This document shows positions 28,382 through 37,334 of a DNA stretch of 64,000 nt, one piece after another. Every line of letters starts with the position of its first letter. Position 1 is the first letter of the stretch. Below the pieces are notes generated by a model. The model was not told the origin of the DNA. It did not search any database and saw nothing but the letters and a program-made list of their open reading frames with translations. The position numbers and the translations under genes were made by a program. Source of the DNA: CAZFHA01 sp964518595 (GTDB lineage: Bacteria; Bacillota; Clostridia; Saccharofermentanales; Saccharofermentanaceae); assembly GCA_964518595.1 (NCBI GenBank), contig CAZFHA010000001.1, positions 347,968-411,967 of the forward strand, written 5' to 3'.

Positions 28382-30106
28382 TCAAAAAGTGCTGGAATTC
28401 AACTGCTCCATCATTTCCCAAATAGAGACGCCCTCACCTTGATCCGGTTTTTGGATGCTATTCGGTTCTAGCACCTTTTGGGTACCTTCAAAAGTAAAGA
28501 TCACACTGTCATAGCTGGTGTCCGTTATCTCGCCCTGAGAAAAAGTAATCTTGCCGTCTTCCCATTTTACTTCCGAAGATAGAACCATGACTTCCGTTAC
28601 ATCCTCTGTATAACCATCTGGAACAGCCAGACTAATGGTAAATACCCCTTCCTGATCCCCCTTGCTTTCCCAATTATGGGTCAGAACCATTTGGCTTTTA
28701 CCATCCGTCTCTATAGAAAAGGTCTGGAGGTAATGTCCCTCGGCCGTGAGATCAGCTTTCCGTAAAAGGGTAAGGGTACTCTTGGCTGAATCCTCTTCTT
28801 GGGAGCTAATATCCAAAGTCATATCATCCAGAACCCGATCTTTGCCCGCCATGGTCAGAGTAAATCCAATAGCGGTAACCTCTTCGGTATCTTCATTTTT
28901 AACCATAGTAGGTTCTAAGCTTATTTGTCTAACTAAGGCATTCTTATCCATTAAGTAACGCAGTGAAAGGTCGCTACTAAAAGAAATGCCTTCCGTATCT
29001 AATTCTTCAAAATCATTTAACGGATATCCTCCCAGAGCGCTCTGATATTTCATTTGTTCGATATATACTTGAACTACCTTCTGCACAAAAGTCGTGGCCG
29101 CCTCCTTGGGAATTCGGCAATCTACTGCCAGCAAAGCTTGGTTCTCCCCTGCCAACTCCAGATTAACCTGACCGGCACTTTGGTAAATCATAGCTTTATC
29201 TAGTTCTAACCAAGCGGCCACGAGCTCGTCTCGTAGTTCAAGTTTAAGAGAAGAACTGTCAACATTTCTTTCGCCAAACATTGACTGCAAAAGAACCTCT
29301 ATATCCGGTGCCTCACCATCTTCGCCCAAAGCACTATTTTCCCAGTCCTGCGTAAAGCTATCAAAGTTAACAAAGATGTAGTCATAATCATCGCTCAATT
29401 CTTTGCTTCTAATCAGGAGCTGCTCCGGTGAAAGGTACAGGCTGAAGGCCATATTATCGTCCCAAGAATTTGCGTAATCAACCGAAGATAAAAACTGTTT
29501 CCCCGGCCGATCATACTTCCAATTAAGGTTCAGCTCGCCGCCCTCGGCCTCTTCACCTAAAGTAATTGTCCAATCGCCCTCAGTCTGATCCCCTTGATCC
29601 AATTTTGATAGCCAAGTCTTGTCCAGTTCTCCATTGACATTCATGCTTGTATTAGCCAGTGATAAGGATACAAAAGCTTTTGGGAAAAAGGTCTGAAGCA
29701 GCTGCCAGCGAAAAGCAAAAACCAAAATGCCGGCAACCAAAAGAAAGGCCAAAATTGACCCTAGGGTAATCCAAAGCGGTCTATGACCTCTGCTTGGAGG
29801 CGAAGCAATAATAACCGGCTCATTAACAGAATAAATACTAAAGTCGGGCTCTGAAGCTGATTCCTGTCCGGTAGACTCCGCCTCCACAGGGCTCATCTTC
29901 GCTACATCCTGAACCTCTTCATCCACAACTTGCTCCACCGTGGGCTCTCCCCCCTCTTGAGCACTCTCCTGTTCCAAATCTGTCACTTCCGAACTAACCT
30001 GCTGATTCACTGCCTCGGCACCTTCCGGTCGCTCCAGCTTACTTCCGCAGGCCGTACAAAAAAGCGCCTCCGACCCATACTCCGCACCACATACCTCACA
30101 CTTCAT
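28382..30106 (-). CDS. Zinc-ribbon membrane protein of unknown function
   Basis: 574 aa. An N-terminal zinc ribbon (C3-x2-C6 ... C17-x2-C20: MKCEVCG, FCTACGSKL) is followed by an acidic low-complexity stretch (about 25-100), one membrane helix (about 112-132) and a 440-residue extracytoplasmic part of beta-rich, acidic sequence. I do not recognise the outer domain. Similar zinc-ribbon/one-helix proteins of Clostridia are envelope proteins of unknown role. AGGAGG lies 5 bases before the ATG, and the gene is divergent from DUF523. Confidence 0.75.
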   Translation of the reverse strand: MKCEVCGAEYGSEALFCTACGSKLERPEGAEAVNQQVSSEVTDLEQESAQEGGEPTVEQVVDEEVQDVAKMSPVEAESTGQESASEPDFSIYSVNEPVIIASPPSRGHRPLWITLGSILAFLLVAGILVFAFRWQLLQTFFPKAFVSLSLANTSMNVNGELDKTWLSKLDQGDQTEGDWTITLGEEAEGGELNLNWKYDRPGKQFLSSVDYANSWDDNMAFSLYLSPEQLLIRSKELSDDYDYIFVNFDSFTQDWENSALGEDGEAPDIEVLLQSMFGERNVDSSSLKLELRDELVAAWLELDKAMIYQSAGQVNLELAGENQALLAVDCRIPKEAATTFVQKVVQVYIEQMKYQSALGGYPLNDFEELDTEGISFSSDLSLRYLMDKNALVRQISLEPTMVKNEDTEEVTAIGFTLTMAGKDRVLDDMTLDISSQEEDSAKSTLTLLRKADLTAEGHYLQTFSIETDGKSQMVLTHNWESKGDQEGVFTISLAVPDGYTEDVTEVMVLSSEVKWEDGKITFSQGEITDTSYDSVIFTFEGTQKVLEPNSIQKPDQGEGVSIWEMMEQLNSSTF

Positions 30107-30254
30107 ACATGCCTCCTAAAATTTATTAGGGTCAATCTAAGCCCCATGTCTTTGTATATACTATACATTCAGAGCTAATTAGGCAAATTTCAGGCCTCTT
30201 AACTCTTATTTTCAGTGAAAAACCGCTCCTGATCTTATCCACCGGGAAAGTCCC

Positions 30255-30283
30255 TTGCCAAAATAGTCAATTTCACCTATGCT
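30255..30283 (+). promoter_or_regulatory. Likely promoter of the DUF523 gene
   Basis: TTGCCA (30255-30260) and TATGCT (30278-30283) separated by 17 bases, 40 bases before the start. Four or five of six bases match at each box. Confidence 0.4.
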
Positions 30284-30323
30284 GCCAAGTAACGCTGTTT
30301 AACCCGTTATGGAGGTATGCGCC

Positions 30324-30785
30324 ATGATTCTTGTAAGTGCCTGTCTTTGTGGACTACCCTGCCGCTACAATCACACGGCTTCGGAAGTCCCTGAAATAAC
30401 CGATTTGGTTAAATCCGGCCTTGCCCTACCCCTCTGCCCCGAACAATTGGGGGGATTACCCACACCACGTCCGGCTGCAGAAATTAAGGATAATCAAGTT
30501 CTAACCCGATTGGGGGAAAATGTAACCCCGGCCTTTGAAGCCGGGGCGGAAATTTGCCTGGATATCTGTCAAAAATTTCGAATTACCACAGCAATACTCA
30601 AAGCGCGCAGTCCCTCCTGTGGACTGGGGCAAATCTATGACGGCAGCTTTAGCGGGCGGCTTATCGCCGGCAATGGCATAACTGCCAAGCTTTTACTGGA
30701 TAATAACATTGCCGTTTTTAGCGAAGAAAGCATAGCTGCTATGGGCTGGAAAACTTGGCAGCAAACTCATCTCACTAACGAATAA
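30324..30785 (+). CDS. DUF523 family protein (YbbK-like)
   Basis: Small cytoplasmic protein (153 aa) of the DUF523 family, widespread in anaerobes and without firm function. Conserved cysteines are in SACLCGLPCRYN at the N-terminus and KARSPSCG near residue 97, probably a metal or Fe-S site. The start is ATG 30324, 7 bases after GGAGG; an upstream ATG at 30309 overlaps that ribosome site. Its 3' end overlaps the convergent flavoprotein gene by 11 bases. Confidence 0.88.
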   Translation: MILVSACLCGLPCRYNHTASEVPEITDLVKSGLALPLCPEQLGGLPTPRPAAEIKDNQVLTRLGENVTPAFEAGAEICLDICQKFRITTAILKARSPSCGLGQIYDGSFSGRLIAGNGITAKLLLDNNIAVFSEESIAAMGWKTWQQTHLTNE

Positions 30786-31401
30786 AGTTCATTCTTACCC
30801 GGTGTTCCGGATGAGGCGGTGGAAAAGACATCCTCCCAGCCTCAAGGGCATTGAGAAGCCAACCCATACTCCGAGCATGTTGGCGGATTGTTTGAATCCC
30901 CTCAATATCTTGGAGCGCCTCTCCGCTCTCACGGCCATAAACCCCCGTCCAGTAGTGAGAAGGTGGTAGAACCGTCTCTGCCAGATGCAAATAATTATTT
31001 AACTGATGCACCACATCCACGGTACCGGCTCTACGGGCAACGGCTACCGAGGTAGCCACCTTATAAGAAAAATAACCGGAACTGGAATAAAAAATTCGAT
31101 CCAGAAAAGCCTTCATATTTCCGGCAATTCCTGAGTAGTATACCGGGCTGCCCAAAATAAAACCGTCAGCCTTGCGCATCTTAATGGAAATCTCATTAAC
31201 TAAGTCATGAGAGAAAATACAGAGGTGATCCTCGGCCCGCCGACAAAATCCACAGTCAGTACACCCACGAATATCGTGATTACCGATCTGTACAATCTCT
31301 GTTTCAATACCTAAGACCAGCAGCTCATCAGCCATGCAGCGTAAAACATCGTGGGTATTACCGTTAATTCGGGGACTGCCATTAATTGCAATAACTTTCA
31401 T
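30775..31401 (-). CDS. Flavodoxin-fold iron-sulfur flavoprotein / NADPH-dependent FMN reductase
   Basis: 208 aa. The FMN phosphate loop is at the N-terminus (NGSPRINGNTHDVL), a cysteine cluster GCTDCGFCRRAEDHLC suggests a compact Fe-S site like that of archaeal/clostridial Isf proteins, and GSPVYYSGIAGNMKAFLDR is the NADPH-dependent FMN reductase signature. Likely role is electron transfer or quinone/oxygen defence. The start at 31401 (MKVIAINGSPR) is preferred over an ATG 24 bases upstream because the fold begins there; the ribosome site is weak. Confidence 0.88.
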   Translation of the reverse strand: MKVIAINGSPRINGNTHDVLRCMADELLVLGIETEIVQIGNHDIRGCTDCGFCRRAEDHLCIFSHDLVNEISIKMRKADGFILGSPVYYSGIAGNMKAFLDRIFYSSSGYFSYKVATSVAVARRAGTVDVVHQLNNYLHLAETVLPPSHYWTGVYGRESGEALQDIEGIQTIRQHARSMGWLLNALEAGRMSFPPPHPEHRVRMNFIR

Positions 31402-31482
31402 GGTTACAACCTTTCTTCTTTGCACAAGCCTATCAAGGATTTAGCCAAAAGCGAAGTATTATTGCCGTTATTATATCATTCA

Positions 31483-32265
31483 TCAGCCGTTACACCCAGT
31501 AGTTTTATCCGGTCGAAAGACAAAAAATTCTTCCTGTCCCTCCTGAAGCTGTTGACAGCGAACTCGAAAAACCTTTTCTATTTGTCCACTCTCCAAAAGT
31601 TCCCGCGGTCTACCGAAGAAGCTGATTTGCCCTTGATCTAAAAGGCAAAGCCTGTCCATGCTGTGAAGGGCTTGTTCCAAATCATGCATAACACAAATCA
31701 GCGACTTGCCCTCTGCTTTTAACTGCTGAAAAAGCTCTAGCAAAGCAAATTGCTGCTCTAAATCCAGATGCGTAGAAGCTTCGTCAAAAAATATATAATC
31801 TGATTCTTGTGCCAGTACCATAGCTAGATAGACCCGCTGCCGCTGCCCACCGGATAGTTCTGTAATCAGACGATGGCGGTAATCCCAGATGCCTAAACGC
31901 TTCATTGCTCTTTCAGCTACCTCACGATCCCGAGGGCGTAATACCCGACTAAAGCCTAAATGAGGATAACGACCGTGAAGCACCATCTGCCAGGCCGTTA
32001 GAGATAAGCTATCCCTACATTGAGGCAAAACACCAATACGGCAGGCTCTTTGACGATCTGTCAAAGTAGAAAGCGGCTGATTGTCAAGCAAAACCTTACC
32101 CTGCCAAGGCTCTAAAAGTCCTGCAGCCAATTTAAGTAAAGTAGTTTTTCCACAACCATTTTTGCCAATCAAACCAGTAATTTCCCCTTGGGGAAAAGTC
32201 AAAGAAAGCTCCTGAATAACCGGCTTTTGATGGTAGCCAAAGCTAATTGATTCCAGGGCAATCAT
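31483..32265 (-). CDS. Iron-complex-type ABC transporter ATPase (FecE/BtuD family)
   Basis: Cytoplasmic ATPase (260 aa): Walker A GLIGKNGCGKTTLLK near residue 34, signature LSGGQRQRVYLAMVLAQ, Walker B YIFFDEASTHLD and the switch His in VMHDLEQAL. Note DEAST in place of the common DEPT. Its ATG overlaps the permease stop by 4 bases. Substrate class is siderophore, heme or cobalamin. Confidence 0.93.
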   Translation of the reverse strand: MIALESISFGYHQKPVIQELSLTFPQGEITGLIGKNGCGKTTLLKLAAGLLEPWQGKVLLDNQPLSTLTDRQRACRIGVLPQCRDSLSLTAWQMVLHGRYPHLGFSRVLRPRDREVAERAMKRLGIWDYRHRLITELSGGQRQRVYLAMVLAQESDYIFFDEASTHLDLEQQFALLELFQQLKAEGKSLICVMHDLEQALHSMDRLCLLDQGQISFFGRPRELLESGQIEKVFRVRCQQLQEGQEEFFVFRPDKTTGCNG

Positions 32266-33296
32266 AAGGCTGCCTCCCTTCTTTTGACCAGTAGCAGGTA
32301 GATAAAGAAGGGGCCACCCAGAAAAGACATAATAATGCCTACCGGTAGCTCATAAGGAACAAATAGCAGGCGAGCCACCAGATCACAGGCCAGAGTAAAC
32401 ACCGCCCCCAAAAGCGCCGCAAAGGGAATAATTCGCCGATTTTCACTACCTAAAACCAGTCTGGCAATATGAGGAATAATTAAACCCACAAAGCCAATCA
32501 ATCCGGCAAAACTCACAGCGCTCCCAGCTAACAAAGCCGCTAAGGCAAAAAACAGCAGACGATACCTTTTGGTAGGGCTACCTAAAGATCGTGCCACCTC
32601 TTCACCCAGCGCCAGAATATTAAGATCCCGGGCAAAAAATATACTTACTGCAATGGCAAAAGGAATAATAACTAAGCTGGGGGCTAAGATTGACATATTG
32701 GCACCGGAAAATCCGCCGATAAGAAAGTTACTGCGGCTGGCTAAAATTTCAGGAAAGAACGTCAGCAGGCTGTCCGTCAGTGCCCCTAACATAGCAGAAA
32801 TGGCAATTCCGGTTAAGACAATCCGTAACCGTGAACCACCACTTTTTCGGGCAATTAGGTAAACCAATCCGGCCGCCAAGAGTGCACCGAAAAAAGCCGC
32901 CAGTACAGTTAACGTTGGCATAGCCGGAAAAAGCACCACCGCCAACAGCACCATAAAACCCGCACCACTATTAACACCAATAATTCCCGGCCCAGCCAGA
33001 GCATTATGCAAAACAGCCTGCAAAATCACCCCCGCCACAGCCAAGGCACTTCCGGCTAAAAGGGCAGCCAGAGTTCGGGGCAGCCGAACATACCATAAGA
33101 TTTGATAGGCAGTATCAGCACTGTCTTGCCGCCCTAAGGCCGCCCACAAGCTTTGCCAAGATAGGCTGGCGGCTCCGGCCAGTAAACTAACCAGAACAAA
33201 GACCACTAGGAGCAGTGCTAAAAAAATCAAAACAGCGGCAAAATTAGCCTTAGGAGACAAAAACCTCCGGATAGAGAATTTTGGCCAAGTAGGCAT
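32262..33296 (-). CDS. Iron-complex-type ABC transporter permease (FecCD/BtuC family)
   Basis: About 344 residues with some nine to ten membrane helices. The family pattern is visible: LPRTLAALLAGSALAVAGV near residue 80, GINSGAGF-like GVNSGAGFMVLLAV, and a late GLIGFVGLIIPHIARLVLG. The start is placed at ATG 33296 (MPTWPKFSIRRF), with GGGGTG 6 bases upstream; a longer frame to 33356 would lie wholly inside the binding-protein gene. It overlaps the binding-protein 3' end by 47 bases. Confidence 0.9.
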   Translation of the reverse strand: MPTWPKFSIRRFLSPKANFAAVLIFLALLLVVFVLVSLLAGAASLSWQSLWAALGRQDSADTAYQILWYVRLPRTLAALLAGSALAVAGVILQAVLHNALAGPGIIGVNSGAGFMVLLAVVLFPAMPTLTVLAAFFGALLAAGLVYLIARKSGGSRLRIVLTGIAISAMLGALTDSLLTFFPEILASRSNFLIGGFSGANMSILAPSLVIIPFAIAVSIFFARDLNILALGEEVARSLGSPTKRYRLLFFALAALLAGSAVSFAGLIGFVGLIIPHIARLVLGSENRRIIPFAALLGAVFTLACDLVARLLFVPYELPVGIIMSFLGGPFFIYLLLVKRREAAL

Positions 33297-34308
33297 AACT
33301 TTCACCCCATTTCCGATTCGGCTTGTAATGGAACAGCTCCTTGGGTAAAAGTACATAGTGATTGTTTTTTACCGCTGTCAGATTAGCCCAAGCCGGATTA
33401 TCCTGAAAAGTGCTCTTGATGGCTGCCAGAGCCGCGTCTTGATCACCACCCATGGTAACTGCAAAAATATAGTCTGGATCACTCTGGATAATCGTTTCCA
33501 GACTCAAATTCTCTGCTAGCACCCCACTCCCATCCGCTAAATTTATAGCACCCAGGTCTTTAAGGATTTGGCCGGTAATGCTATCGCTGCCTTTAACTTC
33601 TAAGCTAGTTCCCGAAGCGCGGATAAACAGAACCCGTGGTGGTGTTCCTTCCGGCACAGCCTCCAGAACCCGGTTAACTTCCTTCTCCACCTCTAGCCCA
33701 TTACTTGTATAGGCATTTACATTGTCGGTTATTTCTGTACAAATTCTAAGCATATCCAAATAATCGCTAAAACTATCGACTGCAAAATACCCATAAGCAA
33801 TGCCGCTATCATTCAACAAACTTTCCAAAGCCCGATGAGCAGAAATATCCGGAGATAATATCACAAAATCAGGTTTAAGGGCTAAAATAGCTTCTTGATT
33901 CGGCTTATAGGCAGTACCAATAACCGCTGTATCCGGTGCTATATCTATCCGCTTTTCCTTCAAAACATCATCAGTGACAGCCGCCAAAGAACCTCCGGCC
34001 AAAACCCAAATATCCGCCAAAGAGCCAGATAGGGCTATCACCGTCTCCGGCTTTTTAGAAAATTGCACCAAGTGCCCATTGTCATCGCTAAATTCATAGT
34101 ACATGTCCTTCTTCTCACCAGAGGGGCTGGTTGCACCCAAAACTACTGAATTTTCCAAGTTTAAAGATTCGCCATCTGACGCTGCCCCATCTATTTGATT
34201 CGGCAAAGTACAACTGCAGACAACACCAAGAAGAAGTAGCAATTCTACAGCCCAGAGCCCTCGCTTTCCATAACCTTTTTGAAAAGACGGAGAGGAAAAT
34301 CTTAGCAT
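33250..34308 (-). CDS. Iron-complex-type ABC transporter substrate-binding lipoprotein
   Basis: 352-residue class III binding protein with two alpha/beta lobes. The N-terminal hydrophobic leader ends at a lipobox-like VVCSC (modified Cys near residue 33). Family motifs include PETVIALSGSLADIWVLAGG, KPDFVILSPDISAHRAL and the late DNPAWANLTAVKNNHYVLLP. Its ATG overlaps the stop of the siroheme protein gene (ATGCTAA), so the two are translationally coupled. The ligand could be iron-siderophore, heme or a tetrapyrrole; sequence does not decide. Confidence 0.9.
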   Translation of the reverse strand: MLRFSSPSFQKGYGKRGLWAVELLLLLGVVCSCTLPNQIDGAASDGESLNLENSVVLGATSPSGEKKDMYYEFSDDNGHLVQFSKKPETVIALSGSLADIWVLAGGSLAAVTDDVLKEKRIDIAPDTAVIGTAYKPNQEAILALKPDFVILSPDISAHRALESLLNDSGIAYGYFAVDSFSDYLDMLRICTEITDNVNAYTSNGLEVEKEVNRVLEAVPEGTPPRVLFIRASGTSLEVKGSDSITGQILKDLGAINLADGSGVLAENLSLETIIQSDPDYIFAVTMGGDQDAALAAIKSTFQDNPAWANLTAVKNNHYVLLPKELFHYKPNRKWGESYAYLAKILYPEVFVS

Positions 34309-35237
34309 TGTGCCCCACCCTTAGTGGCAATTCCTAGAATAGTATCCTTTTCTTTTAGTAGTTGCTGACCGAAAAGCATCTCTTCCACAGCCGCAGTTCC
34401 CAGACGATCAACCATACTGCCGAACCGCTCGCCGGAAAGCCCGGATTTCTTAAAGAGTAGAATCGCCTTCTCCACCATATCCAAAGCCTCAGTCTCCGTC
34501 ATAAGCTTCCCTAAAACCGATCCATGACGAATCACCTTGCCCCAACGTCCGCCCAGATAGACTTTGTAAGCCGTCTTTTCCGCTGTAACCGCACCAAAGG
34601 GACATTTATCTGTACAAATACCACAGTTATTACAACCCTCTTCCTCAAAAGCGACTTTCTCGCCGCTGCGACTCACCACCTTCATAGGACAGCTGGTAAT
34701 GACGCCGCAAGTTTTACAACCACGGCAAAGCTCATCTTGATAAAGCGGTGGACGTTGCCCCACAATACCCAGATCATTTAAATCTGGTTTCACGCAGTTA
34801 TTAGGACAACCACCAATGGCAATTTTAAATTTGTGAGGCAAAACCACTTGGGAATACCCCACAAAAAAACGGTTATGAATCGTCTTTGCCAAGCCAAGAG
34901 TATCAATCAGTCCCTGATTACAATAGCTTCCCTTACAAGCCACTACCGGTCTGACCTTAGCGCCCGTTCCCCCGGTAACCATATTGCCTTTGGCTAATTC
35001 GGCTTGAAAAGCTTCAATATCCGTAAAAGCTATACCCGGAACCTCCAGAGTTAACCTTGAAGTAAAGGCAATCTCTCCCCGTCCAAATTTCTCCGCTGCC
35101 TCACCGACTACCTTTAGCTGCTCACTAGTAAGAACACCATTTTCGGTAATAATTCGTCCGGCAAAGTGTACCCCATCACGATTAGATAGAAAACCTTTAG
35201 CCTTAACCTCATTTCTCTGTGCCACTGTAATTTCCAA
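34302..35237 (-). CDS. Stand-alone siroheme/4Fe-4S sulfite- or nitrite-reductase-like protein with ferredoxin domain
   Basis: 311 aa, TTG start with AAAGGAG 6 bases upstream. An N-terminal ferredoxin-like half-domain (GVHFAGRI, FTSRLTLEVPGI) precedes the siroheme/4Fe-4S cysteines Cys101-x4-Cys106 and Cys144-x3-Cys148 (GGCPNNCVKP). An inserted two-cluster ferredoxin follows: Cys171/174/177/183, with an unusual five-residue last gap, and Cys202/205/208/212. This resembles the AsrC subunit of anaerobic sulfite reductase, but neither AsrA nor AsrB is encoded beside it. Instead it heads an operon with a FecBCD-type transporter. Reduction of sulfite or nitrite, or a role in tetrapyrrole/iron handling, are both possible. 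Confidence 0.88.
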   Translation of the reverse strand: MEITVAQRNEVKAKGFLSNRDGVHFAGRIITENGVLTSEQLKVVGEAAEKFGRGEIAFTSRLTLEVPGIAFTDIEAFQAELAKGNMVTGGTGAKVRPVVACKGSYCNQGLIDTLGLAKTIHNRFFVGYSQVVLPHKFKIAIGGCPNNCVKPDLNDLGIVGQRPPLYQDELCRGCKTCGVITSCPMKVVSRSGEKVAFEEEGCNNCGICTDKCPFGAVTAEKTAYKVYLGGRWGKVIRHGSVLGKLMTETEALDMVEKAILLFKKSGLSGERFGSMVDRLGTAAVEEMLFGQQLLKEKDTILGIATKGGAQC

Positions 35238-35328
35238 GTTTAGCTCCTTTCGGACAGTAAACTGCCTGTTTTTTCTAAGAATAGCATTTGCTCAGATCAT
35301 TTAAAAATAGTATTATTTTATTAAATTA

Positions 35329-35344
35329 ATAGGTAATTACCTAT
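35329..35344. promoter_or_regulatory. 16-bp perfect palindrome, likely LysR operator
   Basis: ATAGGTAATTACCTAT reads the same on both strands and lies 14 bases before the LysR start, in the 121-base divergent region. It has the T...A form of LysR boxes but with 12 rather than 11 bases between the outer T and A. AT-rich -10-like sequences flank it on both sides, so binding could repress LysR and affect the divergent siroheme operon. Confidence 0.6.
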
Positions 35345-35358
35345 ACATAGGAGGAAAG

Positions 35359-36228
35359 ATGACCCGTCGACATTTAGAAATTTTTGTGACAGTTTGTGAA
35401 TGCGGAAAAATGAGTCTGGCTGCCCAGAAATTATTTATCAGTCAACCCACTGTTAGTCAGGCCATTGCCGAACTGGAAGCTACTTACGCAGTCCGTCTTT
35501 TTGAACGCCTGTCAAAGAAGCTATATCTTACCGAAGCCGGACAGCAACTTGAAGCCTATGCCCGCCATTTACTAACCACCTTTCATGATTTAGAAGCAAG
35601 CCTAAATCAGAGCAAAGGCAGTCCTTTATTAAAGCTAGGAGCTTCCATTACCGTAGCCACCTGCCTGCTTCCCAAACTACTGCAGGAGTTCGAAAGTGCC
35701 TTTGCTGAAATTCACTGCCATGTTTTTGTTGACAATACCCAGACCATAGAAGAGCAGCTACTTAGTAGCCGCTTAGACCTAGGGTTAGTAGAAGGCGAAG
35801 TCAAGAGTCCGCTATTAGAGAAAATCCCCTTCGCCCAAGATGAGCTAATCTTAGTAGCCGCCCCCTCTCACCCTCTAGCATCACTAGATCATCTTACAAT
35901 AGCAGACTTATCCCGGCAAAGTTTCTTACTTCGGGAGCCTGGTAGCGGCACAAGAGAGCTCTTTTTAGACCATCTCCACACGCAAGGTATTACCATTGAA
36001 GAAAAATGGATATGTAACAATTCGGAAGCCATCAAAAACGCGGCCCGTCAGGGACAGGGACTTACCGTACTCTCTCAGCTACTGGTACAAGAAGAACTAG
36101 CAGAAGGCAGCTTAGTCAAACTTACTATAGAAAATCTTCTTCTCAAGCGAAGGTTTCATCTGATTTATCATCGCAACAAATTTCTCTCCCCCTCCTTATC
36201 AGCCTTTTTACATCATTGTCAGCAATAA
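35359..36228 (+). CDS. LysR-family transcriptional regulator
   Basis: 289 aa. The winged helix-turn-helix is at residues 1-60 (MSLAAQKLFISQPTVSQAIAELE), followed by a substrate-binding-like effector domain (about 88-289; GASITVATCLLPKLL, LLREPGSGTRELF). Similar regulators (CysL/YwfK type) control sulfite and nitrite reductase genes. Its divergence from the siroheme-protein/ABC operon makes that operon the obvious target. AGGAGG lies 5 bases before the ATG. Confidence 0.94.
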   Translation: MTRRHLEIFVTVCECGKMSLAAQKLFISQPTVSQAIAELEATYAVRLFERLSKKLYLTEAGQQLEAYARHLLTTFHDLEASLNQSKGSPLLKLGASITVATCLLPKLLQEFESAFAEIHCHVFVDNTQTIEEQLLSSRLDLGLVEGEVKSPLLEKIPFAQDELILVAAPSHPLASLDHLTIADLSRQSFLLREPGSGTRELFLDHLHTQGITIEEKWICNNSEAIKNAARQGQGLTVLSQLLVQEELAEGSLVKLTIENLLLKRRFHLIYHRNKFLSPSLSAFLHHCQQ

Positions 36229-36333
36229 TTCTCTTGGAAAGACTGGTAATATTTTCAAAATATATTATGATAAAAGAAAAGGTTGACACAATTTCGTCAC
36301 TTTTCAAAATGTCAGTCAAAGGGAGGGATTATC

Positions 36334-37176
36334 ATGATTAAGTCAATCATCAAGCAAATTCCCATCATTGCCGTAGGCCTTTTGCTTATAGCCATGGCTG
36401 TTAACATGTTTCTAGGGCCCCATAGCATTGCCGCCGGTGGCGTCAGCGGTATTGGCATTCTCGTCGAACATGCTTTCAATATCGACCGAGCCATGACCGT
36501 CTTTATTATAAATACGATTCTACTGGTCTTTGCTCTGATTTTTCTGGGCAAAGAAACCTTTGCCCGAATCTTCATCGGTAGTAATCTACTCCCACTGTTT
36601 CTGGCCATTGTACCGGAGATTAAGGTCACCGATGATACTATGCTCTCCGTGATTTTCGGCAGCGTACTCTTCGGTGTTGGCATTTCACTGCTCTATGGCA
36701 TCAACGCCTCCAGCGGTGGTACCACGATCCCTCCGCTGATTTTCAAAAAGTATTTTAAGCTCAACACAGCTATCGGCCTATTTGTTACCGATTTAATCAT
36801 CGTAATTTTCAACATCTTTGTCTTTAGCTTTGAATCCTTCCTCTTCGCCATCCTCTCCATGGTGATTACCTCCATGTCCATGAACTTCTTAGAGACCTTC
36901 TTTAACCGCCGTAAGCTCCTGATGATTATGAGCCCGCAATTTGGGGAGATTAAGAAAGATATCTGCGCTCAGTTTAGTAAGGGAATCTCCATCATTCCTA
37001 CCCGGGAAGCCCATTCCGAGAAAGCTGAAAACATTTTAATGGTAATAATAGAAGATCGCAGCTACAAGAACGTCATGCAGCTAATTGATGATCACGATCC
37101 CAAAGCCTCAGTGGTTGTCTCCAATGTAGCAGCCGTGCATAATATCTCTTTCAACTACCGCTCCATGGACCCATAA
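36334..37176 (+). CDS. YitT-family membrane protein with DUF2179 domain
   Basis: 280 aa. Five to six hydrophobic helices occupy residues 1-165 (GPHSIAAGGVSGIGILVEH and GINASSGGTTIPPLI are family motifs), and a C-terminal cytoplasmic DUF2179 ferredoxin-like domain spans about 185-275 (RKLLMIMSPQFGEIKKDI). Function of the family is not settled. The start at 36334 is 7 bases after GGGAGGG; the TTG at 36283 has no ribosome site and is itself part of a TTGACA that could be a -35. Confidence 0.9.
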   Translation: MIKSIIKQIPIIAVGLLLIAMAVNMFLGPHSIAAGGVSGIGILVEHAFNIDRAMTVFIINTILLVFALIFLGKETFARIFIGSNLLPLFLAIVPEIKVTDDTMLSVIFGSVLFGVGISLLYGINASSGGTTIPPLIFKKYFKLNTAIGLFVTDLIIVIFNIFVFSFESFLFAILSMVITSMSMNFLETFFNRRKLLMIMSPQFGEIKKDICAQFSKGISIIPTREAHSEKAENILMVIIEDRSYKNVMQLIDDHDPKASVVVSNVAAVHNISFNYRSMDP

Positions 37177-37220
37177 TCACTAAATAGGTAGGGGTAAGTA
37201 ATCGAACAATCCACAGATCA

Positions 37221-37280
37221 AAAAGAAGTTTCCTCTCCTTATAACCCAGTTGGGTAGTTCTAAGAGAAGAAACTTCTTTT
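37221..37280. terminator. Bidirectional terminator between YitT and the Ig-repeat protein gene
   Basis: Long inverted repeat with arms 37221-37237 and 37264-37280 (16 of 17 pairs), beginning AAAAGAAGTTTC. T-runs follow on both strands (CTTTTATC on plus, CTTTTTGAT on minus), fitting shared use by the convergent genes at 37176 and 37335. Confidence 0.85.
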
Positions 37281-37334
37281 ATCTTTTTATTGAAATATTA
37301 TGTATCAGGCAGGGGAAAACATTAACTAATAGCC

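Noticed and set aside
28382..30106. Zinc-ribbon protein considered as a transcription factor
   Set aside because: The ribbon is followed by a membrane helix and a large outer domain, so it is an envelope protein, not a DNA-binding regulator.
36249..36263. AT-rich palindrome ATATTTT-C-AAAATAT after the LysR gene
   Set aside because: Too short and AT-rich to separate from chance; no T-run for a terminator and no clear promoter relation to YitT.
36312..36683. 123-codon open frame on the minus strand inside the YitT gene
   Set aside because: Lies wholly antisense to a well-supported membrane-protein gene, has a Met/Ile/Thr-rich composition typical of a complement of helices, and no ribosome site.
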